Source: Chlorobium sp. (GTDB lineage Bacteria > Bacteroidota > Chlorobiia > Chlorobiales > Chlorobiaceae). From it: DNA of 56,479 nucleotides. This document shows, piece after piece, positions 8,743-16,206 of the stretch. The notes beneath the pieces were generated by a model. It had not been told where the DNA came from, made no database searches, and was given only the letters and a program-made list of their open reading frames with translations. The stretch is from the NCBI GenBank assembly GCA_028282595.1, contig JANQHQ010000025.1, positions 1-56,479 of the forward strand. The letters are read 5' to 3'. Within the stretch, counting starts at the first letter, position 1. Every line of letters begins with the position of its first letter. A program made the position numbers and the translations under genes.

Positions 8743-8763
8743 GGCGGTTTACGGGAGAGCGGG

Positions 8764-8791
8764 GGAATGCCGGAGGGACTCCCGGCATTCC
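8764..8791 (-). terminator. Hairpin after the 64-residue protein gene
   Basis: GGAATGCCGG and CCGGCATTCC form a 10-bp perfect stem with an 8-base loop, starting 13 bases beyond the stop codon. There is no T-run after it on the minus strand, so efficient intrinsic termination is uncertain. Confidence 0.5.
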
Positions 8792-8804
8792 GGGAAGGGC
8801 GGTG

Positions 8805-8999
8805 TTACTTCGTCGCCTTGCCGATGAAGGCGTCGACGACCTTCTGGTCGTTTTCGCCGTTCGGGATCCGGATACTTTTCTCCATGAACTTCCAGGCGTC
8901 GGTCTTTTCCGATTTGACGGAGTAGACGACTTTCGCGACCTTGAAGTCGGAGCCGCCCTTTTTCGAAGTCTTGTCGCCGAATGTTTGTTTCTTGGCCAT
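8805..8999 (-). CDS. Small basic protein, DUF4295-like pattern
   Basis: 64 residues starting MAKKQTF. It is lysine-rich, with a core KVAKVVYSVKSEKTDAWKF. From memory this resembles the short DUF4295 proteins of Bacteroidetes (MAKK..., then K.V.S.KT.A..F), encoded near ribosomal proteins, but that relationship needs a profile search. The longer frame to 9083 adds 28 unlikely hydrophobic residues; the MAKK start is much more natural. It is divergent from the radical SAM gene. Confidence 0.7.
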   Translation of the reverse strand: MAKKQTFGDKTSKKGGSDFKVAKVVYSVKSEKTDAWKFMEKSIRIPNGENDQKVVDAFIGKATK

Positions 9000-9201
9000 A
9001 GCTCGGGAATCGATTACGTGAACGTGCCGCAGGTGTTTTTCCTGCAAAAAAATTGAAAAAGAATGTACTAAAAAAACAGTCAACGGGCAAGAAGGCGGGG
9101 CGAGCGAAATACCGGTGAGTCGGCTTGCTTATTCGGGAAAGGATGACGAAATTGTAACGAAGACGTAATGCGTACGCAACGGCCGGTAAACAGTTGAACT
9201 C

Positions 9202-10188
9202 GTGAGACAACACCATTCCCCGGAACTCAAAGAGTTTCCCTCCGGAAAGCTCGGTTCCAAAATCGTCTGCAGCGTCGACAAGAATCCCTATCCCATCATC
9301 TATGTGGATCTGACGCACCGTTGCAACTACCGCTGCAACTACTGCTACAATCCGGTCAGAACGTTTCCGGACATGTCGCTGGAGTACTTCAGGGAGGTGT
9401 GCCGGCGGCTGCCCGATCGCGTCGCCTTCAGATTCATGGGGGGCGAACCGACCCTGCACCCCAGGTTCCTGGAATTCATCACCACGGCCAGCGAATACCG
9501 CCATATGGTCTCTTTCGTGTCCAACGGTTCGAAATTCGCCGACTACTCCTTCGCACGTGCGCTGAAGGATACCGGAGTACCGGTTATCGCCACGCTGTCG
9601 ATGAACGGCGGACGGAACAACGAGTGGTACCGGTTCATCGACAACGGCGACGTGGCCGAAGAAAAGCTGGCCGCCCTGAAGAACCTGACCGACGTGGGGT
9701 GCAGCCGCATCGCCATTACGGCGATTGTCGTCCGGGGCGTCAACGAAGGTGTCGTGCCTGAACTGATGGAGCTGGCCGAAGAGCACCCGAGCGTGCGCTA
9801 CGTGCACTACCGTTCGGTCGGCAAGGTAGGCCGGTATGTCGATACGACGGAGCCCTACGACCTGCAGGAGTTGAAGCAGGTGGTGGACAGCTACATTCCC
9901 AGGGACAGGGACTTCGAGCGCAGGGTGCGTTTCGACGGCCTGGACCCGACGCCGGGAAACCGCTGTTTCGGGTGCATGGGCTGTTACGAATACCAGCAGA
10001 ACCAGAAGATCGAGATCTGCCTCATCGACTTCGCCAAGCCGGATACCTTCACCTGCTGGAAGCGCGGAAAGCTTATCGAGGAAACGTTTCAGATCGAGAC
10101 ATTCTTCGAGAACATGGTGCGGTTTTCCTCCTATCTCGAACAGGAGTACCCCGACTACAGTCTGAAGCTCGAGGCCGGAAGCTTCTAA
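9202..10188 (+). CDS. Radical SAM protein with extra C-terminal cysteines
   Basis: 328 residues, GTG start. The radical SAM cluster motif CNYRCNYC (Cys41, 45, 48; CxxxCxxC) follows strand 1, then a GGEPTLHP SAM-binding motif. The C-terminal part contains CFGCMGC and two later cysteines (CLIDF and FTCWK), enough to ligate an auxiliary iron-sulfur cluster in SPASM-like fashion. Such enzymes modify peptides or small molecules; no substrate gene is obvious. The stop overlaps the stop region of the convergent esterase gene by four bases. Confidence 0.85.
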   Translation: MRQHHSPELKEFPSGKLGSKIVCSVDKNPYPIIYVDLTHRCNYRCNYCYNPVRTFPDMSLEYFREVCRRLPDRVAFRFMGGEPTLHPRFLEFITTASEYRHMVSFVSNGSKFADYSFARALKDTGVPVIATLSMNGGRNNEWYRFIDNGDVAEEKLAALKNLTDVGCSRIAITAIVVRGVNEGVVPELMELAEEHPSVRYVHYRSVGKVGRYVDTTEPYDLQELKQVVDSYIPRDRDFERRVRFDGLDPTPGNRCFGCMGCYEYQQNQKIEICLIDFAKPDTFTCWKRGKLIEETFQIETFFENMVRFSSYLEQEYPDYSLKLEAGSF

Positions 10189-10835
10189 AAGCGCCGGAGC
10201 TTTTCGAGGAATTCGGCGGCCGGCGGGAAGTAGCCTTCGCCTGCGGCGTGGCCGCCCCTGAACTCGAGCGGTGTGAAGGGGAGCCCGGACTTTTCCAGTC
10301 TCCGGCAGTCTCTTTCGAACGCCTTCAGTTTGTAAAGCCGGTCGCTGCTGCCCCGGGAGATGTGGACCCTTCCCATTGTTTCCAGCTCATCCGCCTCGGG
10401 AGGGATTTCTCCGCCGAGAAGCATCACGGCCGTCGTCGCATGGTCGCCGAGGAGGGCCGCCCTGACGGCCATTGCCGCTCCATGGGAGAAGCCGTGGTAG
10501 ACCAGCGTGCCATCGAGGTGGAAGCGGGCGCCGAGTTCCGCTATCACCGTGTTCACATAGCGGACATTCTCCCTGATTGCAGCTTCCCGGTTGCGGCGCG
10601 TCGTCCAGCTCGCGCCTACGGTTCCCTTGCGGGTGTAAAACGGATGGAGCGCTTCTATCGAACAGCAGAGCCAGTCCCGGGAACCGGCTATCGCCTCGAG
10701 CAGTTCGAGCTCGTCTTCGGCGAGCTGGCCGTAACCGTGGAATCCGGCGAGGAGCGGGTACGGTCCGCTGCCGGATGGTTCGCGAACCAGGTAACGACCC
10801 GAGACCGTGGTTTCTATGTGGAGGGTTTCAGGCAT
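10185..10835 (-). CDS. Alpha/beta hydrolase, phospholipase/carboxylesterase-like
   Basis: 216 residues. The nucleophile elbow is GFSHGAA (GxSxG), with an oxyanion-type LLAGFHGYGQ segment near residue 28 and a histidine in FRGGHAAGEGY near the C-terminus that is well placed to complete the triad. Size and motif spacing match small cytosolic carboxylesterases. No signal peptide is seen. The substrate is unknown. Confidence 0.8.
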   Translation of the reverse strand: MPETLHIETTVSGRYLVREPSGSGPYPLLAGFHGYGQLAEDELELLEAIAGSRDWLCCSIEALHPFYTRKGTVGASWTTRRNREAAIRENVRYVNTVIAELGARFHLDGTLVYHGFSHGAAMAVRAALLGDHATTAVMLLGGEIPPEADELETMGRVHISRGSSDRLYKLKAFERDCRRLEKSGLPFTPLEFRGGHAAGEGYFPPAAEFLEKLRRF

Positions 10836-11029
10836 GAACGGTTGTCGATTTCCGGGCGGAGCCGTTATCCGTGAGATAAATCCTTATTATAATACTATTT
10901 TATGCCGAATATGATCCCATTAACGTTCTGTCCGTACCGTGCAATGAGAACGATCGAAGCATACCGATCCCGCAGTGAGAGCCGGAAGAGAAGCGCGCAT
11001 CTTAACGGACCGTTCGGGGGAGGTGCGCT

Positions 11030-12994
11030 ATGAACCGGACCGCAACCGGCCCCCGGTGGGCAGTCGAGGGGAACCCCCGTTTTCTCGACGGATGCGGCTT
11101 CGGCATCCGTTATCCGGTCGCGGTGGTTACGGTTAACGGCCACGCGCTTCCGGAAGAGCGGCTTGCGGCGCTTTCCGGAGCACTCCGCAAGGCTCTGCCG
11201 CTATCCGGTCCGGCCGAAAGGGCTGCTTCGGATCGGGAGAACGATTCCTTCCGCGCTTCGGTCGGATGGATCGTCGACACCGTCCGCGGCCTGACGGCCG
11301 CCGCGGAACTGCCGGTGTTCGAGAGTGGCCGTGTGCTTGCTTGCGAACAGGGACGTTCGACCGTTTGCCTTCCGGCGACCCGCGAAACCATGAAGCCGGT
11401 TATCGATCTTCTGCATGCCCTTCTCGGGCTGATGAATGTCTTTCCCCAGGACGCGGATTCCCGGAAGCTCCTGAAGCGGCTTGTGCTGATCGTCGCCCAT
11501 CTGGGGAAAGCCGCTCCCGGGAGGGCGAATGTGCGGTTTTTCGTTCAGGCCGCCCTGGAGACGGGAGTGCCCTTTCTGGAGCTGCCTTCGAACATCTATC
11601 TTTTCGGCCAGGGAATACGCGGGCGCTGGATGCTCAGCTCTTTCTCCGAGGAGACGGCCCTCATCGCGGCGAAACTCGCCAGAGAAAAGCTTCTCGGGGC
11701 TGCGATCATGCGCAGGGCCGGTATTCCGGTGCCGGAGCATCAAAGGGCCGAGAGCGTCGGACAGGCGGAGAAGATCGCCGAACGGCTCGGCTATCCCGTA
11801 GTCGTGAAACCGTCGAACCAGGACGGCGGGCGGGGAGTCGCCGCAGGCTTGCGGAACCGCGCGGAAGTGTCGAAAGCTTTCAGCGACGCCAGGAAATTTT
11901 CCGCCAGCGTTCTTGTCGAAAAACATGTCGAGGGGAGGGACTACCGGGTGACGGTGTTCCAAGGCGAGGTCGTCTCGGCCGTCGAACGCGTCCCCGGCGG
12001 AGTGACCGGGGACGGCCGCAGCACGGTGAAGGAACTGCTCGACAGGCTCAATGCCGATCCGCTTCGGGGCACGGGACATCTTGCGCAACTGAAGCGGCTT
12101 CTTCTGGACGACGAAGCCATGACGCTTCTTCGTCAGGCCGGTCTCGAACCGGGATCGGTTCCCGCGGAGGGAACGTTCGTGCGTCTCCGCAGGGTGGCGA
12201 ATCTCACGACGGGAGGTAGACCTGTACGGGTGCTCGACCGGGTGCATCCCGACAACCGGGCGCTGGCGCTGCGCGCCGCCTCGATCATGCGCCTCGATAT
12301 CGCCGGGGTCGATCTTCTGATGCCGGACATCGGTCGTTCGTGGCGGGAGACAGGTGCGGTCGTCTGTGAAGTCAACGCCCAGCCGAGCCTCGGGGGCCGG
12401 ACCGCCGGGGGCACCCTCTACGAGCCGATTCTCCGCGCCCTGGTACCCGGCAACGGCCGAGTTCCCGTGGTCGCGGTTCTGGGAGAAACCCCATCCCGGA
12501 CGTTTGTCGGCGATATCGAAACGGCGCTGCTTGAAGAGGGCCTGACGCCCGGTTGCCGCGACACCTCGGGCGTGAGGGTCGGCGGTGAACCGGTCGCGGA
12601 CGGAGATGTCGAGCCTTTTGCGGCCGGAGAGATGCTCGTGCTCGACAGGAAGGTCGAGGCTATCGTGCTCTGTGTGGACGACGACAGCCTGCTCTATACC
12701 GGCCTGCCGTTCGCCCGCATCGACCTCCTCGTGCTCGCCGGGACCGCTCTCGCTCTTTCGCCGCGATCCGTCGGCGCAGCTTCCGGCGACTCGATGCGGG
12801 AAGCGCTGGAGCTTGTTCTTCCCGCATGTGACGGACGAATTGTCCCGATAGAAGGTGCGGAGCCGCCGGGCGAGCGGTACAGGGAGCTTACGGCTGCCGC
12901 ATGGGATAAGCCGGTTTCCCTTTCCGGTGCGCTTGAAGCCGTCGTTGCCGCCGTACCGGAAATTCTCTCGCGTACGGAAGACTCCGGCGGTTGA
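11030..12994 (+). CDS. CphA2-like ATP-grasp protein (cyanophycin synthetase homologue)
   Basis: 654 residues, with a strong GGGGGAGGTG ribosome binding site ending a few bases before the ATG. Domain order matches cyanophycin synthetase: an N-terminal domain (about 1-200), an ATP-grasp domain (about 215-465, with AAKLAREKLL, VVKPSNQDGGRGV and VCEVNAQPSLGG), then a short Mur-ligase-like domain. The Mur P-loop, normally GTNGKT, is replaced by GETPSRT after VPVVAVL, and the domain is truncated relative to the roughly 870-900 residue CphA1. This is the architecture of CphA2, which keeps only the ATP-grasp active site and joins beta-aspartyl-arginine dipeptides. Whether the substrate is the same here is unknown. 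Confidence 0.65.
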   Translation: MNRTATGPRWAVEGNPRFLDGCGFGIRYPVAVVTVNGHALPEERLAALSGALRKALPLSGPAERAASDRENDSFRASVGWIVDTVRGLTAAAELPVFESGRVLACEQGRSTVCLPATRETMKPVIDLLHALLGLMNVFPQDADSRKLLKRLVLIVAHLGKAAPGRANVRFFVQAALETGVPFLELPSNIYLFGQGIRGRWMLSSFSEETALIAAKLAREKLLGAAIMRRAGIPVPEHQRAESVGQAEKIAERLGYPVVVKPSNQDGGRGVAAGLRNRAEVSKAFSDARKFSASVLVEKHVEGRDYRVTVFQGEVVSAVERVPGGVTGDGRSTVKELLDRLNADPLRGTGHLAQLKRLLLDDEAMTLLRQAGLEPGSVPAEGTFVRLRRVANLTTGGRPVRVLDRVHPDNRALALRAASIMRLDIAGVDLLMPDIGRSWRETGAVVCEVNAQPSLGGRTAGGTLYEPILRALVPGNGRVPVVAVLGETPSRTFVGDIETALLEEGLTPGCRDTSGVRVGGEPVADGDVEPFAAGEMLVLDRKVEAIVLCVDDDSLLYTGLPFARIDLLVLAGTALALSPRSVGAASGDSMREALELVLPACDGRIVPIEGAEPPGERYRELTAAAWDKPVSLSGALEAVVAAVPEILSRTEDSGG

Positions 12995-13000
12995 GTTATG

Positions 13001-13621
13001 TTACGTTAGCGTTTTTCCGCCGGTGACGCAGATCGAGGGAGCCGGCTTCAGGTCGAGCTCCCTTGACGAGACAGCCTCGAGCCCCGCGCTTGTCATCGCC
13101 CGTTCGATCTTGCGGGCCATCCGCCGGGCATCGGCCGAGGTCGGGTTTTTGTGCCTCGGCTGATACGTCGTCAGCACAAGGCCTCCGTCGGCGAGCCGTT
13201 CGCGCTGTTCCATGAAAAAGCGTTCCATGTCCGGCATGAACTGCACGGCGTTGATCGAGTAAATCCTGTCGAACGAGCAGTTGTCCGGGTTCAGATCGGA
13301 GAGTTCGCCTTTGATGAGCTGTACCTGTCCCCGGCCGGTTTCGCTTTTCAGGCGTCTGCCCGCTTGTCGGATCATGACCGCCGAATGATCGAGGCCCGTG
13401 ACGATGCAGCCCGGCGCCTTTTCGGCGCATGCCTTCAGCGCGATACCGGGACCGCACCCGACTTCCAGAATCCGTTTGCAGCCTTCGAGCTGCAGCAATC
13501 CGACCGTCCAGCGAATGCGGGACAGATTGGACGGGCGATTGGCCATGACAAACCCGGCGACGGAGCCCGCAAGCCCGGTCGGCTTCGCAAACTGCTTCAC
13601 GATGTTCGCTCTAACCGGCAT
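13001..13621 (-). CDS. Class I SAM-dependent methyltransferase
   Basis: 206 residues. Motif I is ILEVGCGPGIALKA, followed by GLDHSAVMI; the core FDRIYSINAVQFM and LADGGLVLTTY motifs fit small-molecule methyltransferases. Its start overlaps the end of the upstream small membrane-protein gene by 11 bases, making it the last gene of a MarR-controlled operon. Substrate unknown. Confidence 0.85.
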   Translation of the reverse strand: MPVRANIVKQFAKPTGLAGSVAGFVMANRPSNLSRIRWTVGLLQLEGCKRILEVGCGPGIALKACAEKAPGCIVTGLDHSAVMIRQAGRRLKSETGRGQVQLIKGELSDLNPDNCSFDRIYSINAVQFMPDMERFFMEQRERLADGGLVLTTYQPRHKNPTSADARRMARKIERAMTSAGLEAVSSRELDLKPAPSICVTGGKTLT

Positions 13622-13862
13622 CGGTGTTTTCCCTGTTTCCCGCGCCCGTCAAAGCCCGCCGCGAGGCCAGACCGGTAAGCGCCAGTGAAAAGAGCAGCGC
13701 CTGCAGTCCCACCGCGTGTTTGAACGTCATTCGGGTCTGTTCCATGATCTCGACGGCGAAGGCGTTCCATCCCCAGTGCAGCGCGGCGCTCGCCGCGAAA
13801 AAGAGCGCGAGAACGGCAACGACGGTTCTGCCGTGTCGCGCGAATTCATGATGGTTTTTCAT
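13611..13862 (-). CDS. Small membrane protein, unknown
   Basis: 83 residues with two likely membrane segments (about 14-30 and 50-67) separated by WGWNAFAVEIMEQTRMTFKHAVGL. It overlaps the MarR gene upstream (17 bases) and the methyltransferase gene downstream (11 bases), so all three are translationally linked. No catalytic motif is visible. Confidence 0.75.
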   Translation of the reverse strand: MKNHHEFARHGRTVVAVLALFFAASAALHWGWNAFAVEIMEQTRMTFKHAVGLQALLFSLALTGLASRRALTGAGNRENTDAG

Positions 13863-14322
13863 CGGTACCTCCTTTTTCCGTCTCTTGTGAAATGCTGTCG
13901 TTCAGCTCAACGAGCAACGCGTGCAACCGGGTGAGCGATGCCAGCGGGATCGGCGCGGCGACTCTTTTTGCCGGAAGGCTCTCGATTTCCCGGACCCGTC
14001 GGAAGATATCCCGTCCCCTGTCGGTCAGCACGAGATGCGGCGACCGCCTGTGCGCCGGGTTGTCCAGTGCCTCAATCAGTCCCTGTGCGAGCAGGGTGTT
14101 CGCGATGTTCTGGATGTGCTGTCTCGTGACCCCTTTCCGCTCCGCGATTTCCGGAACGGTCATCCGTTCGCCGGCAGACAGGGATTCCATCACTCCTCTC
14201 ATCGAGGGATTGATTCCCAGCTCCCCGAGTAGCTGCCCGGAGAGCGTTTTGAGGCGGTTGAAACACTTCCTGACCTCGATAACGACTTTTTGCAGCTCCT
14301 CTTCCTTCGATTTTTCCTTCAT
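13846..14322 (-). CDS. MarR-family transcriptional regulator
   Basis: 158 residues. A winged helix-turn-helix is seen in MTVPEIAERKGVTRQHIQNI followed by LIEALDNPAHRRSPHLVLTD, the wing with the conserved Asp/Arg pattern of MarR proteins. It leads an overlapping operon with a small membrane protein and a methyltransferase. Two matching 17-bp inverted repeats flank the -10 element of its promoter, so negative autoregulation is likely. The inducer is unknown. Confidence 0.9.
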   Translation of the reverse strand: MKEKSKEEELQKVVIEVRKCFNRLKTLSGQLLGELGINPSMRGVMESLSAGERMTVPEIAERKGVTRQHIQNIANTLLAQGLIEALDNPAHRRSPHLVLTDRGRDIFRRVREIESLPAKRVAAPIPLASLTRLHALLVELNDSISQETEKGGTDEKPS

Positions 14323-14377
14323 GCCGTTCGTCTTTTCGACCGGCTGCGCCCGGCCCGTTCTCGGTTACTATACGATA

Positions 14378-14394
14378 TGACAATTATGTTGTCA
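14378..14394. promoter_or_regulatory. MarR operator 2 (downstream half)
   Basis: TGACAATTATGTTGTCA, an imperfect inverted repeat with TGACAA/TTGTCA arms, lies just downstream of the predicted transcription start of the marR operon. Its arms match operator 1, whose start lies 35 bp away. Confidence 0.7.
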
Positions 14395-14401
14395 TGTTCT
14401 G

Positions 14402-14430
14402 AATATATAGAATGACAATACCATTGTCAA
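14402..14430 (-). promoter_or_regulatory. Sigma-70 type promoter of the marR operon
   Basis: On the minus strand: TTGACA (14430-14425), a 17-base spacer, then TATATT (14407-14402). The -35 box is part of operator 1. Confidence 0.7.
14413..14429. promoter_or_regulatory. MarR operator 1 (overlaps -35)
   Basis: TGACAATACCATTGTCA is an inverted repeat with arms TGACAAT/ATTGTCA that covers most of the -35 box and part of the spacer. Binding would block RNA polymerase. Confidence 0.75.
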
Positions 14431-14668
14431 GTTTGTGATGATTTTCTTTGAATCGTTTCGAAGGCAGGCGATGCGGACGTTCGCCGTGTTCCATGCGTGA
14501 GTTGTTACGGAACGGGGCAGGAAGGCGACAGGGTTGCTTGTAAACGGTTTATCCGACGAATGTTTTGATAACTGAAGTTATGTAAGGTTACGGGGCCTGC
14601 GAATCGTATTCCGCTGCCCGAAAGCGGGTTTCCCGAAGAGCAGCGATCAACGATAAAACGGAAACGTA

Positions 14669-14758
14669 ATGACTGTATCGACTACATGGCCGGATAAGCT
14701 CGTGAAATTACGTGATACGTGCAGTATGCAAGACTGTTTTCAACAAGTGTACATATGA
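14669..14758 (+). pseudogene. Fragment of a paralogue of the gene at 15772
   Basis: The frame opens MTVSTTWPDKLVKLRDT, closely matching MSVNVSTAYSDKLVTISDT at the start of the gene at 15772; about 34 of 45 bases agree over the shared stretch, including GGATAAGCTCGTGA. After about 17 codons the similarity ends and the frame stops at 14758. It looks like a decayed or truncated duplicate. The remainder of the 14431-14864 intergenic stretch shows nothing else I can name. Confidence 0.6.
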
Positions 14759-14864
14759 TTGAGCATTTGCTGAAACGCTCCGTTTAGGGGTATATTACTG
14801 CAAAGTAACTCCATCAGCTTCCTTTTTACGAAGCTGAAAAGTTTTTGCAACCCCTCTGTGAACG

Positions 14865-15608
14865 GTGGGAATTTCCAGGATCGGAAAGAAAACGGTCAAA
14901 AAGTCGGTTGATTTTCTTGTCCGGCGTATCGACCGCAGGGAACGGCTCCATTTTCTCCATATCGGGAAAAACGCCGGCACGCAACTGGCCCATGTCGCAA
15001 GGCAGGTCAACGGGACCTGCAAGCGGGTGAGAATCGTTACGCATCCGCATGAAACAGGTGTTTGCGATCTTCCGGCGGGCGAGGGGTACTTTTTTTCCGT
15101 GCGTTCTCCGGTAAGCCGCTTCAGATCTGCTTTTTACAGCAGAAAGCGCAAGGGAATGCCCCGCATCTATTCGGAGTGGTCGATCTACGAGAAAGAGGCC
15201 TTTTCCCGTTTCGAACATGCCAACGATCTTGCGGAGGCGCTGTTCGAGGACGGGGAGAGGGGGTACCATGCCCTGTGTGCGATCAAGGCGATCACGCACT
15301 GTTCGAAGGAGCAGATAAACTGGTTCGGCAAGGCCGGATACTTCTTTACGATCAATCCCCCGGTATACATAATCCGCCAGGAGCGGCTGGAGAGCGATCT
15401 CGCCGTGTTTCTGGAGCGCATCGGCTTCGAGGGAGAGGTTTCTCTTGCGAGCGACAGCGTTTCAGCCCATGGAAACGACTACTCCTCATCTCCGCCGCTG
15501 TCGGAAAAAGCTACGAGGAAGCTGCAGGCCTGGTATCGGCAGGATGTGGAGTTCTACCGGCAGTGCGAGTACTGGATAGAGAGCGAGCGGGAGAGGAACG
15601 CCGTGTAG
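14865..15608 (+). CDS. Sulfotransferase-family protein
   Basis: 247 residues, GTG start (an alternative start cannot be excluded, because the ribosome binding site is weak). The N-terminal LHFLHIGKNAGTQLA matches the 5'-phosphosulfate loop of sulfotransferases (usually HIPKTAGT), and YFFSVRSPVSRFRSAFYSR matches the 3'-phosphate-binding RxPxxRxxS motif. These bind PAPS and transfer sulfate, often to glycans. The gene stands alone between intergenic stretches containing a gene fragment and a repeat element, suggesting accessory content. Confidence 0.8.
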   Translation: MGISRIGKKTVKKSVDFLVRRIDRRERLHFLHIGKNAGTQLAHVARQVNGTCKRVRIVTHPHETGVCDLPAGEGYFFSVRSPVSRFRSAFYSRKRKGMPRIYSEWSIYEKEAFSRFEHANDLAEALFEDGERGYHALCAIKAITHCSKEQINWFGKAGYFFTINPPVYIIRQERLESDLAVFLERIGFEGEVSLASDSVSAHGNDYSSSPPLSEKATRKLQAWYRQDVEFYRQCEYWIESERERNAV

Positions 15609-15656
15609 CCTTACATGCCCGGCGGTTCCGGTGCTTCGACGGGAAAGCAGGTCGTC

Positions 15657-15768
15657 TTTCATCATGAGCGTTTCAATTGCAGGGCGAACGGAGTCCCGAC
15701 AAGTCGGGATGAGGATTTCGAAAACCGCCGAACGAAGCAACTGACGCGCGTTAATAAATAGAGGTGCC
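15657..15768 (+). repeat. Interspersed inverted-terminal-repeat element, copy C
   Basis: The core shares ATCATGAGCG, GGCGAACGGAGTCCCGAC and GTCGGGATGAGGATTTCG with the other copies, and the right end is AATAAATAGAGGTGCC. The left terminal repeat has decayed, so the left boundary is approximate. The right end finishes three bases before the ATG at 15772 and provides its ribosome binding site. Confidence 0.7.
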
Positions 15769-15771
15769 TTT

Positions 15772-16119
15772 ATGTCTGTGAATGTATCGACTGCATATTC
15801 GGATAAGCTCGTGACGATCTCCGATACGGCGATTTCGTTCAGCAACTACTATTTCCCGATCGGAGGGAGAAAAGTTGTGCGGTTCGGCGAGATCGAAGGG
15901 ATACGGGTGGAAAAACCCACGATGTGGACGGGGAAGTGGCGGTTGCAGGGGACCGGGGATTTCAGGACGTGGTTCCCGATGGACGGCAAAAGGCCGGAGA
16001 GGGACAGGATCTTTATCGTTTCGCTGAAGGATCGGTGGAGCCGCATCGGCTTTACCGCCGAGAACGGTGCGCGCGTCGAAGAGCTGCTGCGTTCGAAGGG
16101 ATTTATCGGGCGGGCGTGA
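15772..16119 (+). CDS. Small PH-like conserved hypothetical protein
   Basis: 115 residues rich in beta-strand-forming stretches: DKLVTISDTAISFSNYYFPI, KVVRFGEIEGIRV, then RIFIVSLKDRWSRIGFTAENG and a final helix ARVEELLRSKGF. This pattern of strands plus a C-terminal helix is reminiscent of bacterial PH-like domains, but I do not recognise the family. AGAGGTG at the end of repeat copy C lies six bases before the ATG. A truncated relative is at 14669. Confidence 0.65.
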   Translation: MSVNVSTAYSDKLVTISDTAISFSNYYFPIGGRKVVRFGEIEGIRVEKPTMWTGKWRLQGTGDFRTWFPMDGKRPERDRIFIVSLKDRWSRIGFTAENGARVEELLRSKGFIGRA

Positions 16120-16128
16120 CCGTCGGTT

Positions 16129-16150
16129 GTCATATAAAATTAGAGGCGCC
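16129..16150 (+). repeat. Lone terminal-repeat end
   Basis: TGTCATATAAAATTAGAGGCGCC resembles the right end of the interspersed element (compare TGACAATTAATAGAGATGCC) without any core. No gene starts after it; pyrC converges from the right. Confidence 0.4.
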
Positions 16151-16183
16151 CTTCTGTGTCCCGCGCTGACTGCCCCTGTGCTT

Positions 16184-16199
16184 GCCCGGCGACCCGGGC
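16184..16199 (-). terminator. Possible pyrC terminator hairpin
   Basis: GCCCGG and CCGGGC pair across a 4-base loop just beyond the pyrC stop. There is no T-run, so this is weak. Confidence 0.3.
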
Positions 16200-16206
16200 G
16201 TAACCC

